Assembly: GCA_028564705.1 (NCBI GenBank)
Contig: JAPXFQ010000899.1
Span: forward strand, 4,836,001-4,900,000
Direction: 5' to 3'
DNA from: Apricaphanius iberus
Taxonomy: Eukaryota > Chordata > Actinopteri > Cyprinodontiformes > Aphaniidae
Length of the DNA stretch: 64,000 bases
The notes beneath the pieces are model-generated. The model had not been told where the DNA came from. It saw only the letters and a list, made by a program, of their open reading frames with translations, and ran no database searches. Made by a program: the position numbers and the translations under genes. This document shows positions 47,905 through 61,200 of the stretch, in pieces (within the stretch, counting starts at the first letter, position 1; the number at the start of each line of letters is the position of its first letter).

Positions 47905-49593
47905 TTGACTCTTACATTTACTATTGTCTTTGGCATTAAATATTGTAATCATTGTAATAGATCATTGTAATAGAGGCATTTTGTAGGAGATTGGAATATT
48001 AAAAAATATATATAGTTTGTTAAATATTTTAAATTATTGATTGTAGTGTGGTTGGGGTGGGAATATAAGGTTGTTTTCTATGGAGTATTATTGAGTCTTT
48101 ATGTGTTTTTATGTCAGTTTTGCCATAAAAATTAGTCATAAAAAAACAAACGTTATGCTTAAAATAAGATTTGTAACATCTCCAATAAAAGGCCTTAACC
48201 AGCCTTTAAATTCACTGTTAGATTTCCACTTCTTTATGTATTTTAGAGAGTCCATCTTAGACTGAGAGTTGGCTGTTTAATGTCTTTCAAAGATGCACAC
48301 AGGGAGGACAAGGTGAGTGACTGAGGTTATGATGGTGAAATCAGTGATTTTATTTGAGAAGTTGTTTATTTTAGACAAATAACTTCTTTTTTTTACATTT
48401 AGATCCTACCCTGACTAAGTGCTAATAATATCAGCCAGGAGCTACTTTAGACACAGCGGGGTTAACATCTGTTCTGACGAGAACTCTTCCTGGGTGGGCG
48501 GGGCTGCAACTGGACAGGCCGCTTACTTTAAGTAGTCTGGAATTGGATAGGATTGCCCATTGTTACTTTGTTTGATGAGAAAAGTAGCAATGGCTGAATT
48601 TTGTGTAAAGCACTTATACTTGACTGACTTGACATAGCTATGCAAATGCAGGCCATTTACCTAACAGAAGCGGGTATAGACAATGGCTGGACAATATAGT
48701 CTGGCAACTACCAATCTGACGCTGCAGGGGCTTTACATTATACCTCTGCATCTGACACTTTTTATTGCACTTGGTTATATACAGTGAGGCTTGGTTCTGA
48801 CTGTTTTGCCATGAAAACGAATTCCCTGAATATCTCTATGCACTGCTCTGGAGATAATCTGGAGGTCACATGAGGTTAGGAGGACTATGATACCACTAAC
48901 AGTTTACTGTAGTATATTTAGTGCAGAGGACAATTTTGGATTTATTGTATTTATTGCACATTTATTTATTTTATTTATTGCACATCATACCCGAGTTCCA
49001 CAATGGAAATCACATAACATCTGAGGTATGCCCATTATTTTACAGATATTTCTGAAAACAATCTGGATGTCAAGGTACTGCCTTTAATACAAGTGTGGCA
49101 ATTTAATTGATAGGAACATGTGTATATTCAATTATTTAGATGGGTGACTGAATATGTTGAAAATGCTTTCTATTTAGTGCCTTTAAACAAAATAGTAATA
49201 TGATAACGGATACGGTAGAGAATGTATAGCATTATGTCTGTCACTCATTAAATGTGACACAAACTGTTATATGTGCTAAAAAATGCTTTGTTTGCGACTT
49301 AAATTCGACTCTCTTGAAATGTAGAAGTCAGTAAAATGAAAAACTAAAATTCCAACTTTGAAAATATAAGCTCAGAGAACTGCCCCAAGGTTTTTATCCA
49401 GTATGCTTGCTACTGAAAGTTGTAGTTCGAAACTATTAATGAGCATTTCTGATTTCATGTGTCTGTTTAAACCAAAGGCAAACCTGTTGCTTTTCATAGT
49501 TGGCAAAAACCGTTCTTCCTATTGGTTTTCCAGCTTTCTAACCCAGCCAAAGCCTTACTTCCACTGTAAAGCCACTGTATATCCACTGTAAAG
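47905..49593. other. Intronic, nothing recognised
   Basis: AT-rich sequence without gene features. 'ttatttattgcacat' words recur at about 48950-48990. Confidence 0.3.
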
Positions 49594-50184
49594 CCTGGTT
49601 CACGATGAGGACCTCTGCGGCTGGCCCGTGCTGTGACGCGATCGTTTCAGCTTCTGATCTGTTTTTTTTTTTTGCGCTAGCTGTGAGCGATCTGCGTCAA
49701 TTATGGCAGGAAGTCATACCAAGACACATGAGACGATCTGGTCAATTGTAAAAATAAAGGCAATTTTAGCGTGGATGACAAATGCAATCATATTTGTGGA
49801 TCTAAACAGACTATAAAGATGATAAAGAGAGCTCTCTTCCTGTCTACTCGCACTGGGAAACAGGAAGAGAAAATATATTTTATTAATGTGAAGAGTAGAT
49901 AAACAAATGCCAGTTTCATATGTGTATCTACAGTATACTGTATCACCGCAGATACTCTCTCTGGATTGTGTGTATCACAACGGATAAATAAAGTGTACAA
50001 ACTTTATGTAACAGAAACATGGTGTAATTATTTTATTGGGCTATCTACTTACCAATGATAAAAATATAGCTCTGAATAAATCGCTGAGCAGAAGCGCTTG
50101 AGGATCCCTGTGTGAGAACACGTGGGCAGCGATTAGAGTGTGACTCTCCTCAGCGCGGTGCTGCTGCGGCCGGTGTAAACCAGG
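49594..50184. mobile_element. Possible MITE with CCTGGTT(C/T)AC ends
   Basis: The left end CCTGGTTCAC and the right end GTAAACCAGG are inverted with one mismatch. TAA lies just outside near both sides, and the sub-terminal regions are GC-rich while the centre is AT-rich. The interior minus ORFs are not recognised. Harbinger-type is possible from the 3-bp TAA. Confidence 0.4.
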
Positions 50185-53100
50185 TGTAATAGTTGCGCAG
50201 CGATGGTTGTTTATATGCCCAATATGGAAAGTTACCCTGGGTGGCATTGGAAAGTATACTGTTTCAGATGCAAACTGAATAAATGTGCTATTGCTTTTAT
50301 GTATGTGAAAGGGAGCTGAAGGCCCAAGTTTGATGCTGAGACTATGAAGACTATGCTACATGTTTTTTGCAGAACTGTATTGCAGTTTATACCGCCATAA
50401 AATAATAGGCAACTTTCTGCTTTTTGATTTGTAGGAAAAAGGAAGGAAACCTACTGGGTAGCATTTATCCTATCTTGTTGTCTTTCCAACTGGGAACTTG
50501 GGAAAACTTAGGTATAAAGAAAACACACTGTTTACCCAACAGTAGCTGTATGAAAGTGCAGTGATAACATTTTTCCTTTCCAGACACACAAGTAATTTGT
50601 ATTCAACAATAAATAAATCTATGGCAGGGATGTCATGAGCGCAGGTGTCTTTCCCTGTTTATTTGGTATCTTTTTTTAATTTGCTATATAAATTGGATGT
50701 TTTTTCATGATTTTATGCAAATTAAAGATATAGGATGCTCTTAACGAAAGCACAAGTGCTTTAAATGTATTACTTAGAAGAGGAATTAAGAGCCCATATT
50801 TAATTGCACACCCTGCTTAATATTGAGACGTCATTAAAGATCCTTTTTAAAGCCATTGCTCTGCCTCTATATTGCATCAGCCTAAAAAATTTTTGCTTTC
50901 TAACATTACAGCATACATCTATGCTAACCTTAGGAATAATAACAAATGAGTTTGGTTCGCTCTCTTTTCTGTGAGGATTTCCGTTGCAGCAAAACATAGC
51001 TAAATGTGTCTTTCAAATTCCAATCCTTTTGTTTAAAAGATGAAGCCACTTTTATTTTTTTAACAAAGAGTGAATTGTAAGTGATGCTATATACTGACTA
51101 ATAAAGCCAGAAGGGAGATGGACTGGCTGCATACATTCCTCTTTACTTTTGAACCAAGCTCAGAGCTGTTTTTAAATCCAGGTTCTACTTTTGTTCACAA
51201 GGAGGCACTCTTACCTTCAAAGATGGGATTTGTAACACATCCAGAAAACCAAACCAAAATTTCAACAGAGGTCAACAATAATACATAAAAACACTAACAT
51301 ATTAGCATAATGAATTTGGCTCTAACAGTGTTTTTTTTATTTGGATGCCTATCAAGAATGAATTTTTGCTCCAAGCAAAGTTTTAGATAGTTTTGCCAAA
51401 TCAGAGGGTTTCTTTTAGGCAGAAAAAAATAGCAGGATGATCACAACAAGAATAATTTGGTGCAGTCTTCTGCAGAAACATCTGTTCTGCGTGGTCGATT
51501 GTCAAAACAGGAATGCTGAGATGACAAGTGAAATGCTAGCTTATTTAGGACTCTTCCAGTGAGACTGCCCCTCGGCTGCTTTGAAAACAAATAACCCAAA
51601 AACGCATAAAAACAATGTTTGGGTTGTTAAATTAAGATTATTTTCCATAGCTAAAGTAAACAGGCCTAAGATTCTGTATCGGCATTTTTTAATTTTAGTT
51701 CATTAACAAAAACAAAAAAAACATACTTATTGCACCGTGAAAATGTTTCTTCTTGGTACTAAAAGAAAGAAAATGCAGCAGCTGAAACAATTATGTTAGG
51801 CTTTGTTCCATTTTAAAGTGCATACTGTATGAACTGTTAATACAACATTTGACTTATTAACCAGAATTGTTACCATTTATACATTTTGTAAAACTAAAAT
51901 TCTAAAGTCTTGAATGTTTTTTTTTTTTGACTGTAGCATTTTAGAGAATTGTAGATTTGAGATTTTAATATGCTCACTAGCAGAAGCTACTGTATCGATT
52001 TCCCCTCACCTAAACAATAAAATGATCTGTGGTAGCTTTATTTCAGTCTTATTCCTACGGTTTTTCATGGTCTTAGACAAAAAGGGCCAGCTTGTAGCTT
52101 CATTCTTTTAAGGATAAATTAATGGGATGAGCACAAATCTACAAAATGTACGGCAAACAATGATCAAATAAGAAAAAAAAACATTAGTGTTTTCATTGGA
52201 GAAAATAAATCTTAAACTTTGTGGGTCTAAGCACACTAAAAGCTTTTTATGCAATAATGTATTTATATAAAATGGTTATTTAAATCTCTTGTTAGTGTAG
52301 GAAATCTTACCAAGTAAAGATTTTTTTAATGGAATATTTAGTTTCATCATGGTTAAACTGTGGTGCAAGTACCACTGGTGGCATGTGAACTATTTCTAGT
52401 GGTGCTCAGAAGAGAAGCAATCGCTTCTAGGTTAACAAAAATTATCCCCAAGACAATCACACTGAGTGCACACACTTTACAGACTAAAGCTGCTTTAAAG
52501 AGAAGTGCATGATTTGATATTTTAACAACCCCTGTGGAAACTAAAGTGGTGACACTAAAACAATTTGAAACAAATTATCTCAAATTTGAAGAAGTGCTGA
52601 CCCATCTGTATTATTAGAGAAAATGTAAAGATCCTGCAGGACTACTGGACAAAAACATTGATATTTTTTTCTTTTTTGTTCTTTTGAAAATTCAACGGAG
52701 AGGAAATTCCAAGGTCCTGCTTTCAGTTGTGTTTTTGTGCTGCTTTGTTTATCAAAATGTAAAATGTTTCATTTAACTTCAATAAATCACTGTTCAATGC
52801 ATGAAGAAGCGGGTGTACAAGTCCGCCAAACTAATTTCAAACCAGAACCACAACTTACAACTTTTCCCTTATCTGCTGGATAAAAGCGGGTATAAAAACA
52901 AACAAACACTGAAGGTAAAAACAGTACTAGATTGTACGGATCTGCAAGGTCAAACTCAATTCTTCTGGCTGTTTTCTAAATTGCATGGTACTCTCTCTTT
53001 GTTCCAGTTCTGAGATGGGTGAAGTGTTATCATACACTTGACCTACTGGCAGGTATTTGTATCAGTGCTCCAGTTTACACATTTTATTTGCTGAGCTTTG

Positions 53101-54164
53101 CAAAGCATGTTCTGCAACTTGAATCGAGCAAAGTGCAGTAAGTCAGAGGCATGGTGTTATTAACTTTAAATCAAATGCCACGTTTTCCATAAATTTGTAG
53201 TCCACACAGGTCTCTTGTGTAAAAATCCTTCCTTTCCAAAACGTATTAATGGAGAAACATTGACAGTAGCAACATACTTCAGTTTTGTCATAGCTCTGCA
53301 GAGTAAATTAAACAAATTAGATTAATTTCTTTGCCTAATTTAGTAAAATTACTGTGGAAATTCCGGTTATATAATTTTTCAGTCTTTATGAGGATGAATA
53401 TGAATGATTATGATAATTCAAGTAGTTTTAGTTGAAAGAGCTTGAATTATCATAAATTGTAAAAGGTTACACGATTATGAAAGAACAAGTAATTAAAATT
53501 AAGGAAATAGCTGTTTTTTGAGGAAGATGAAGACCTAATTTTCTGAAAAAGTAACTTGTTTACAAAAACACAGAAGTATATTTGAATCATAGCTCTGGTT
53601 AGAATTAATGCTGCTATCAGGTATAAAGGTCAGAACTATCAGATCATTTAAGGGCTTTGAAATTATCCAGTGTACAGTTTAATTAAAGATGGCACATTGA
53701 ATGTTAAACATGCTGAAGTAAATACAGCATTTGAATCCATTGAATTATCCTCCTGTGGCCTCTTAAAGATCTTAACAGGTTAATGCCAGTAATAGGTGGG
53801 AATAAAATCCGACCTGTGTTTGTCTTTGGGATGGGATTGTGAATGCTTTAACATGCAATCTAAAACTGTTGGATTGCCTAACTGTTGGATTGCCTAACTG
53901 TTCATTTTGAAAATAAATTGTTTGAATGTAAACAATAAAATTGGTCTAACAATTGGCACACTTTGATTCAATTTTAACCATCACCTTATTGCATATTTTA
54001 TCCAAGTTTCTCAGCTGAAAAACACTATGAAAGTTGTTAAATTCAAACAACTTTGTAACATTTGAATATCATGTAAAATATTAAATGTTATATATTTTAT
54101 TTACCGGTTATAATTTAAATTAAAGAATAAAGTAAGCTATTGTTAATTGAATTAATTGGTAAAC
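50185..54164. other. Intronic, AT-rich, no gene recognised
   Basis: A fish-repeat trace 'aaactgtggtgcaagtacca' is at about 52357 and a 17-bp direct repeat at about 53868-53901 ('ctgttggattgcctaa' twice). No coding exon or RNA gene found. Confidence 0.35.
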
Positions 54165-54640
54165 TGGGGTCCAGGAAGTGATGAGACGGTCTGGTCAAGG
54201 TCCTGGGGTGTTGAACTGCTCTTGCTACTGTGGGGGTTTTGGCGCTCTGCTTGTCTCTATCCTAGAACGTAGTGGGCCCGTCTCCCGGGTACAGGGGCTG
54301 GTTGCTCTGCTGGAGTGTCGGTACCTGGACCTGGAAGTATATTATGGGTTTTATGAGTGAGTGTACATTGTCCTTTCTTGCCTTTCTTGCTTTGCTGATG
54401 AGTGTATGTGTGTAAGATGGAGGGTACGTGGGGTACCAACCGGTATGTTGGTTGGCCGATGTGCCGGGTCAATGCCATCTTTTGTCTTCTTTTATCATCA
54501 ACTCAGTCTCTCTGTCTTTTGGTTCACTACCTCTCTTCTTCATCTTTTACCTTTCTTCCCCCTTTTTTTCATCTCCGTCCATAACATCAGTAAATAACAC
54601 TCACAACAATCTCTAAAAAAGAAAGGACGAAAAAAGAAAT
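54165..54640 (+). repeat. GC-rich retroposon-like insert with A-rich 3' end
   Basis: The composition jumps from AT-rich to GC-rich at about 54165 ('ggggtccaggaagtgatgag'), becomes pyrimidine-rich after about 54480, and ends in an A-rich tract (about 54615-54645). That layout suggests the 3' part of a non-LTR retroelement. No protein family was recognised in its ORFs. Confidence 0.45.
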
Positions 54641-54644
54641 AAAC

Positions 54645-54840
54645 ATGGCGTTTTATCTAGTCATGCTCACCACTCAAAGGCCTTATTTACACTGGAACCA
54701 CGTTCACCCATTCACACTCAAAAAGGCGCATACAGTCATACACGAGATTGGTATTCAACTTGGTGACATGTCCAGGGGTAGATCAACATGTGACAGGCGG
54801 AAGCTGAAATCAAAACTACAACCCTGCCTACCATTATTCA
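54645..54840. repeat. Diverged copy of the 39.5-kb teleost repeat
   Basis: 'tctagtcatgctcaccactc', 'cgttcacccattcacactca', 'gtccaggggtagatcaacat' and 'gtgacaggcggaagctg' follow the same order as the copy at 39505-39762. Confidence 0.65.
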
Positions 54841-54894
54841 AAACTAATTCATGAAATTGTAGTCAGCGAGAAACTTGCTGACTACAATTTCACG

Positions 54895-55130
54895 AAGTCT
54901 TATGATGCTTAAATTATACAACGTCCACATGTATTTATTTATACGGATTAAAAAAACAATGGGGATGAGGGATTGCTGAGAATTCCACGACGCAATCTTC
55001 TGTGGTTCTGTAATTTCTACACTAAACATTGTATTGTAATAACTCTTTTTGTAAAGTGCCTTGAGATGACATCTGTTGTGAAATGGCGCTATATAAATAA
55101 ACTGAATTGAAATTGAATTGAAATGGCTTA
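54895..55130 (+). repeat. 3' end of a teleost retroposon, + orientation
   Basis: 'ttgtaaagtgccttgagatg', then 'aaatggcgctatataaataa' and a repeated 'attgaaattga' tail, is the same 3' end as at 28484-28705 in the opposite direction. The minus ORF over it is an artefact. Confidence 0.75.
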
Positions 55131-55555
55131 CCTGCCATGCACCCTCCCTCATTTTGCTCCTGACGTAATATGACAGTGATGCATGAGCAGGTTACTGCGC
55201 TGAACTAACGTTTTGGGCTACTTTCAATCATTAAAATCGGGTTCTGTTTGTTACAGAACAATCTTGTTACTGAACTTTTTTTTAATTCAGTTTTTAATTT
55301 ATGTATTTAGTTATATTAAGATTATTTAATTGGCTACCATTCAGACAAAATGAGCTTCCCAGGATGCAGTGAAGGAGATAAGCAGGTGACAGAAGAGCAG
55401 ACAGCTCAAACAAAAATATCATCAGCTATGTCCAGACTTGAATTTTTGCAAAGATATTATCGACCACTGGTGGTGGTCAATAGTTAAGTGTGTTCTGAAT
55501 CAATATCGCCGACATTATCCGGAGACTAGCATAGTTTTCTTTATTTACATGATGC

Positions 55556-55790
55556 TATGCAAAGGTATTTGCCTCCTTAAAGAGTTCTTCTATTTTTGAT
55601 TTGTCACACCTAAATGATTTGTAATCAACTGTTTTAATATCAGAAACAAAAATCCAGAAACATTTTCAAAAGATGGTTTAATTGTATAAGAAAACAAAAT
55701 ACTCTAAAAAAAACCTGACCATATGAAAAAAAGTGAAATAGAAGAAAATGATTTTAAAAAATCTGATTGTGAGTGATAGTCTAATTATTT
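55556..55790. mobile_element. Tc1-like terminal fragment
   Basis: 'gctatgcaaaggtatttgcc' followed by 'tttgtcacacctaaatgatt' matches the inverted-repeat end of a Tc1-like fish family. The transposase is not retained. Confidence 0.55.
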
Positions 55791-57130
55791 TTTTAAAATA
55801 TGGAATTCTTTGTTTGCTTTTAGGCATAACTTAATACATTTTTCTGTTTGGCTCTTTAATTGTCAATTATTTATGCTTCCATGTTGCTTTGTGTGATGCT
55901 GATTGCAGCTTACTGGTGAAGCACAGTGAATCAATAATAATAAATAAATAAACACTGGATCCCAGTACACACTCTGATGCAATCATAAAATGGCTAAAGA
56001 CTGCATGTTTTCTCACAAAGTATTAAGCCTAACAGATGTCTGAAGCAAGAAGGCTTCAGCAGCAAACTTGTCTTTTAATTGATCTGTTGTTTAAATCTAT
56101 CTAAAGGAAAGATCTTTATAAGAGCTAAAAGAAAATTATCTGCGAAATACATAAAGCCAAAAATCTAAGAAATTCAAAAGTAAATTCTCTAAGTGCCAGT
56201 GGCAGGGTGAGCAAACGTACTATTACATCTGCAGAGGCTGTGTGCACTGTGCTGACAAGAAAAGCGAAAGATTCATGGTCTTATTGCATTCTTGATCAAC
56301 TGATGGATTGGACATGGGAGCTAAAATCCCTAAAGTTGTGAATGTTAACTAGCTGCGATGAGCCCATCTTTCAGCCTTTCAAGCATACACACTCAGCATG
56401 GATCACACACAGCAAAAACAAGCCATTCAGTCAGTTAGATATCTTGGGTGTATATGTTAAAATCTCTTTCCGTGCTTTGATTTGGCTTAGTAACAGAGGG
56501 AAATGAAAGAAAACCATTGTACAAATTCGGATTCTGGGTGATAAAAGCTAAACAGGTTCTGGGAGTCATATTTTGGTATAACGTATCAGCATTTTCTATC
56601 ACGTTACATTTCTATGGTCTAGGTGTGAGGAGTGCGCGGAGTGCTGCCAGGTCATGGCCTTTAGCATGCCTGTTTGTGCCTCCTCATAGCTTTATCTGTA
56701 CCCACATTTTTCTTACAGCAGTATAGGCGTCTGCGTGCTTGGTGAGCCTTTGGGGAGTGGTTTATTTGTCTGTCAAAGATGATCCATATCCACTGCACAA
56801 CCTGTCAAACGTTTAGACAGTGATAAATGAGAAGGAGAATAAGTGCAAAGCAAGCTGGCATAGATAAAGTACTTGAAGAGATTCACATGGTGGTCAAGGG
56901 AAAACGGAGAACCCGGATGGACATGGTGTACATACAGTGTGCTCCGTGTCTCCTTTATCTACCTCAACTAGTACATATCCTCACTCTTTGCTGGCGTAAT
57001 AGTAGTTAGAAACTCAAAATAAAAAGCCACTTTATAATGGAACATTAAAGTCAAATTTTAAATCTAACATCCTAATTCTTAAAAAGCCAGGAAACAGAAT
57101 TTTAATGCTATAGTGGTCATGTCTTGGGTT
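55791..57130. other. Intronic, nothing recognised
   Basis: No exon, RNA gene or repeat terminus seen. Confidence 0.3.
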
Positions 57131-57330
57131 AAACGGCGTGAAAGAATTAATAGGCTTCTGCTGATATCATAAAATGTGACAGCTGTCGGCACCAGATTCA
57201 CTCAGTCGCAGCCATTTATTAAATGTTAAGTCTATATGAGTGCTCCCCAGCACAGAGTGAATATATTAGCTGGCGGGTTAATATGAACTCAGTAAGCATC
57301 AGCCCCAGTTATGCACAGCAACTGATTGTT
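57131..57330. promoter_or_regulatory. Candidate intronic regulatory element with a GACAGCTGTC palindrome
   Basis: A perfect GACAGCTGTC (57178-57187) preceded by T forms a TGACAGCTGTC core, the known paired recognition site of TGIF/MEIS-type homeodomain proteins, with an internal CAGCTG E-box. The sequence around it is repeat-free and less AT-rich than its neighbours. Confidence 0.3.
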
Positions 57331-58741
57331 ATGATGAGAGACAACAGTCACAGTTACTTAGCTAGACACATCTTTTCATCAACCATTTAGTCAAATGTGT
57401 TGCTTTTTTTTTTCAGATTAGTTGCTGGCCCCTAAATCAGTCAGAAGTATATCTTGTGATAATATCCAGATTTCTGGCCAGACTGTCCTTAAAAAAAACC
57501 AAGTCTAGTAACATATAGTCCAAGCATGAATAACTTTGCATATCATGAGAAACTACAACACACAGGATCTCTTAGAAGGTGAAAGAAACAGAAGATAAGC
57601 AGTTAATCTCATCAAGCTAAATCCACTAAATTAAAACCTGTTCAGAAATCATTTACATAGAAATTCTTTAAATCATTCTTACACCTTACTAATCCTAGGG
57701 CTCTGGTGAAATTTACAGTCAAGGTAAAAGTAAAGCAAACCCTTTAAATTCTAGACTTTTACATTGTTCCATCTCCAAATTTTAAAAGGTGTTTTTCCAC
57801 AAATCTCTCCATTTCTGGCTTTATTTTTGTCCAACCCTTCCATCAATATCCAACTGGTACAAACTTGATTTGGAATAAGATTTTTGATTTTACCTTTTTA
57901 ACTGTTGTTGCGTGGCCAAAACCACACAGTTGTACTAAAGAAAACTACCAGATACTGGAAGCTGTTATTCTGTCTTTGGCTCCTCTGGCTGCTAATGTTG
58001 GCATCATTTTAGTCTCTTCCCTGCTACAAATCTGTTTTCTATGGTGAAGCTACTTTGTCAGGAATATATATGCAGTTTTCTAATTGGTATAAAGAAAGTG
58101 GTCCTGGATCAGCCAAACTAAGGTTTTCTTTGTCTCACTTGTTAATTGGTTCAATAAGTCAATCCAAGTTATTTACCTGCTTATTGTGTCCATCCTTGCT
58201 GGATTTCGACTAAACGCTGAACATTCCTGGAAGCAGTAAAATCCTATAAAATCAAATTAAATGTTTATTTGGTGAAAAATGCTAGACTCCAAATGCTTTT
58301 TAGATTCTAATTTGTTAATTTTTTCATCGAGCATGCTTATTTTTTTTTCCTGCATTCCAGACAACCATCTAAGAGTCCATTTTGCTATTATGGTAAATCT
58401 ACAAAATTTAGAAGTGCTTTTCTAGTCATAGCAACCACTCAAAACACTTCAAACTATAGCCACAAACTTGTACATATTCATACACCAGAAGAAATGTTCA
58501 GATCTATCAAGGTTTGAGTACTGATATGGAAGATTTATCTTCTAAAGATAAGGACTTGGTCTCTACCTGCATTTTGAAGTATTTTATGGCCAGACCCTGA
58601 TACAAGAGCTCTTTGTTGGTCAGCTCCGCCCCCCCACATCTATCTATCATTGTCATACTGTATGTCATTTCTGTCTGTCTGTGTGAACTGCTAGAGGCTT
58701 CTGTGTCAAATGTTGTCTTCCTTTCAAAAATAACCAAAACT
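57331..58741. other. Intronic, one repeat trace
   Basis: A short diverged piece of the 39.5-kb repeat lies at about 58405-58500 ('tctagtcatagcaaccactc'). Nothing else recognised. Confidence 0.35.
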
Positions 58742-58870
58742 AGGGCTGAACGATTTTGGAAACTAATCTAATTGCAATGTTTTTTCTTCAATATTGCGAT
58801 TGCGATATAATGTGCAATTATTTCTGTGGGGCTTTTGTCACGCATTTTTTAATTAATGCAATCAAAAATA
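58742..58870. mobile_element. Solo hAT-type end related to the 24-kb element
   Basis: TAGGGCTGAACGATTTTGG at 58742 and 'aatattgcgattgcgat' at about 58788 parallel the left end of the element at 24044 ('aatattgcgattgcgat' at about 24093). No right end was found. Confidence 0.6.
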
Positions 58871-58919
58871 TTGTGTATTATAAACAGATTTTTATACATA
58901 ATTTATTACCTCCATAAGA

Positions 58920-59660
58920 TTATTTACTTATTTAAAGGACGAAAAGCTCCAGCAGACCCTGGCTCAGTACAAAAGGCCATGTGCCACGACTGTCTGGGAG
59001 GTTGAGAAGAGACATAAAAAGAACAAAAGAACTTATGCAAGAGTACTTTATATATTAAAGTAAAAAGTTGACAACAGAACATGAAGGATGTTCAGTCACC
59101 GGGAGCATCATCTGAATTGGTGATCCCCATCCATTAGGGGATTTGTAGCTGAGCTGGACACCAGACCAGGTGAAGCTTCTATGGAGAGCAAAAGACTGAG
59201 GGAAAGCAAGCTTAGCAATCGAAATAATAGCAATACATCTGACGAGTAATATAAAAGTAGAGTGAAGAAAAGTGGTCAGTCTTTCCTCTAACAGTCTAAA
59301 CCCATAGCAGCATTACTGCAGAGACAGGTCAGGAAAACACAGGACATTCTAACTATAAACTTGATCAAAAATTAAGGTTTTATGCCTAGACTTAAAAGTA
59401 GACAGAGTGTCTGACTCACCGACTAAAACTTGGAGCTGGTTCCACAGGAGAGGAGCCTGATAAGTAAAAGATTTGCCTGCCATTCTACTTTTAGAAAACC
59501 TAGGAACTACCAGTAAACCTGCAATCTGAGAGCGTAGTGCTCTGTTAGGAATATATGGAACAATCTGATCTCTGTATGATGGAGCTTGATTATTAAGGGC
59601 TTTATACATAAGAAGGAAGATCTTAAACTCTATTCTGGACTAAACGGGGGCCAATGGAAA
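58920..59660 (-). mobile_element. LINE (L2/Rex1-type) 3' part, minus orientation
   Basis: An open minus frame at 59349-59609 reads MYKALNNQAPSYRDQIVPY, then LRSQIAGLLVVPRFSKSRM, APLLWNQLQV and LSTFKSRHKTLIFDQVYS, the complete C-terminal end of an L2/Rex1-type LINE protein with its stop. The sequence at lower coordinates, down to about 58920, is probably its 3'UTR. It is 5'-truncated; this last 86-codon stretch has no internal stop. Confidence 0.75.
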
Positions 59661-60639
59661 GAAGCTAAAACATTTTTAATATTAATAAGAACTCTTTCTG
59701 CAGCATTTTTTGGATCAACTGAATGATTTTAACTGTATTTTGTGGACTTCCTGATACAGTAATCCAGCCTTGAAGTAATGAATGCATGGAATAGTTTCTC
59801 AGCTTCACTTCTGGGCAGGATGTTTCTGATTTTAGCAATATGATGTCAGCAAATATATGGAAATTAAATATAAAAAGTAGGAGCACAAGCGATAAATGAT
59901 AAATCCGAAGTTTTAAATGATGTGATTACTTCTTGTAGCAACAATAAAATTAGAATAAAAAACAAATAAAAGTAAACTAAATTACAGCAGGATAAGTTTC
60001 AGCACTCCTGGGTATTTAAAGCCCGACATAAAAAGTATGTTATAGGTCTACTTTTAAAAAGTATTATCTTCGCAAATTATTACGTGGTGGTCACAAAGAC
60101 ATGGAAGAGCTGCTGTTGCAGTGGCATGCCTGACATAAAAAAAGTTGTTTGAGGAAAAAGAGAGAGACGGTATGCCAAACCCACAGTGCTGATAGGAGTG
60201 GCTGGAATGCACTATTCCAGTGGGTCAGTCAATCTAACACCAACCCCAGTTCAGCACATATACCTAACAGGACTGCAAAATGGGATATACAGTATTTGAA
60301 TACAACCTGGTTACTGTTTCTCAGCCTGTATTTGTGCTTTTGCAAAAATGTTGTCCAGTTTTGGCATGCTCGCACGCATTGTAGCCTCTGTTTCATGTTC
60401 CTAGCTGGAAAGAGTGGGGTTCGATGTGATCTTCTGCTGGTATAACCCATCAAGGTTTGATTTTTGCTGTGTTATGAGTCAATATTTCTGTTGGTGCAAG
60501 TGGTGCTTTGAGCTATTGTTGCCTTTTAATTACCTTGAACTACTCTGCCCACAGCAATTGACCCCTGACATCATTTTACTCCCAACAACTGATGTTTTCT
60601 TGATATTCTCTCCGATTTGAACTATTCTACATAAACCAG
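59661..60639. other. Intronic, partly LINE-derived
   Basis: From 59661 to about 59830 the minus strand probably continues the LINE coding region, with broken frames. After that nothing is recognised. Confidence 0.3.
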
Positions 60640-60905
60640 AGAGATAGTTGTTTGTGAGAATCCCAGTGTATTTGCAGTTTTTGAAATACTCAGACAGGTC
60701 CATCTGGCACCATCAACTTTGCTGCATTGAAAATCACTCAAATCTTATTTTTTCCTAATTATGGTGTTTGGTTTGAACCTTTGTAAGTTCTTCAGCAAGA
60801 GAATAACAAGATCTTGATCCCTAAATGCACTGACTTACTCCTGTATGATTGTTGATTGGCATAGAGCAAGGACTTTAGTACATGTACCTGATAAACTGGC
60901 TGGTG
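60640..60905. repeat. Common teleost repeat
   Basis: 'tttttgaaatactcagacag', 'gtccatctggcaccatcaac', 'atgcactgacttactcctgt' and 'gtacctgataaactggctgg' are, in order, a degraded copy of a repeat found widely in fish. Confidence 0.6.
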
Positions 60906-60951
60906 ATTGCACATCCAACATATGAACCTGTGCACATCGAACTTCTGAAGA

Positions 60952-61200
60952 GGAAGTTATTGTTAAATTTATATTCTGAGTTCCCTTATATCCAGCCATG
61001 TACAATGTCCTGCACAAATGATAAAGCATAGTGGTTGTTTTCCGCTGAAAGTGTGGTGAAGCTACTGCATTGATCCAAAGAACTGGCAGCTATTCATTCA
61101 TGCAGTGTCAGGAAACCCTCTAGGCCGCCTTACATCTCTGTGGATTTCAAAGACAACTCGTATAATGGGCCCTGAAATGGCCCCAGTCCCTCGCTGAAGT
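60952..61200. repeat. 249-bp duplicated segment, copy 1
   Basis: It aligns without gaps to 63309-63557 with 7 mismatches by hand count (about 97% identical). It directly follows the repeat ending near 60905. No ORF or transposon signature was recognised within it. Confidence 0.9.

Noticed and set aside
60952..61200. Reading the 249-bp duplicate as part of Tc1
   Set aside because: Copy 1 lies outside any Tc1 sequence and the segment has no Tc1 transposase or terminal-repeat text.
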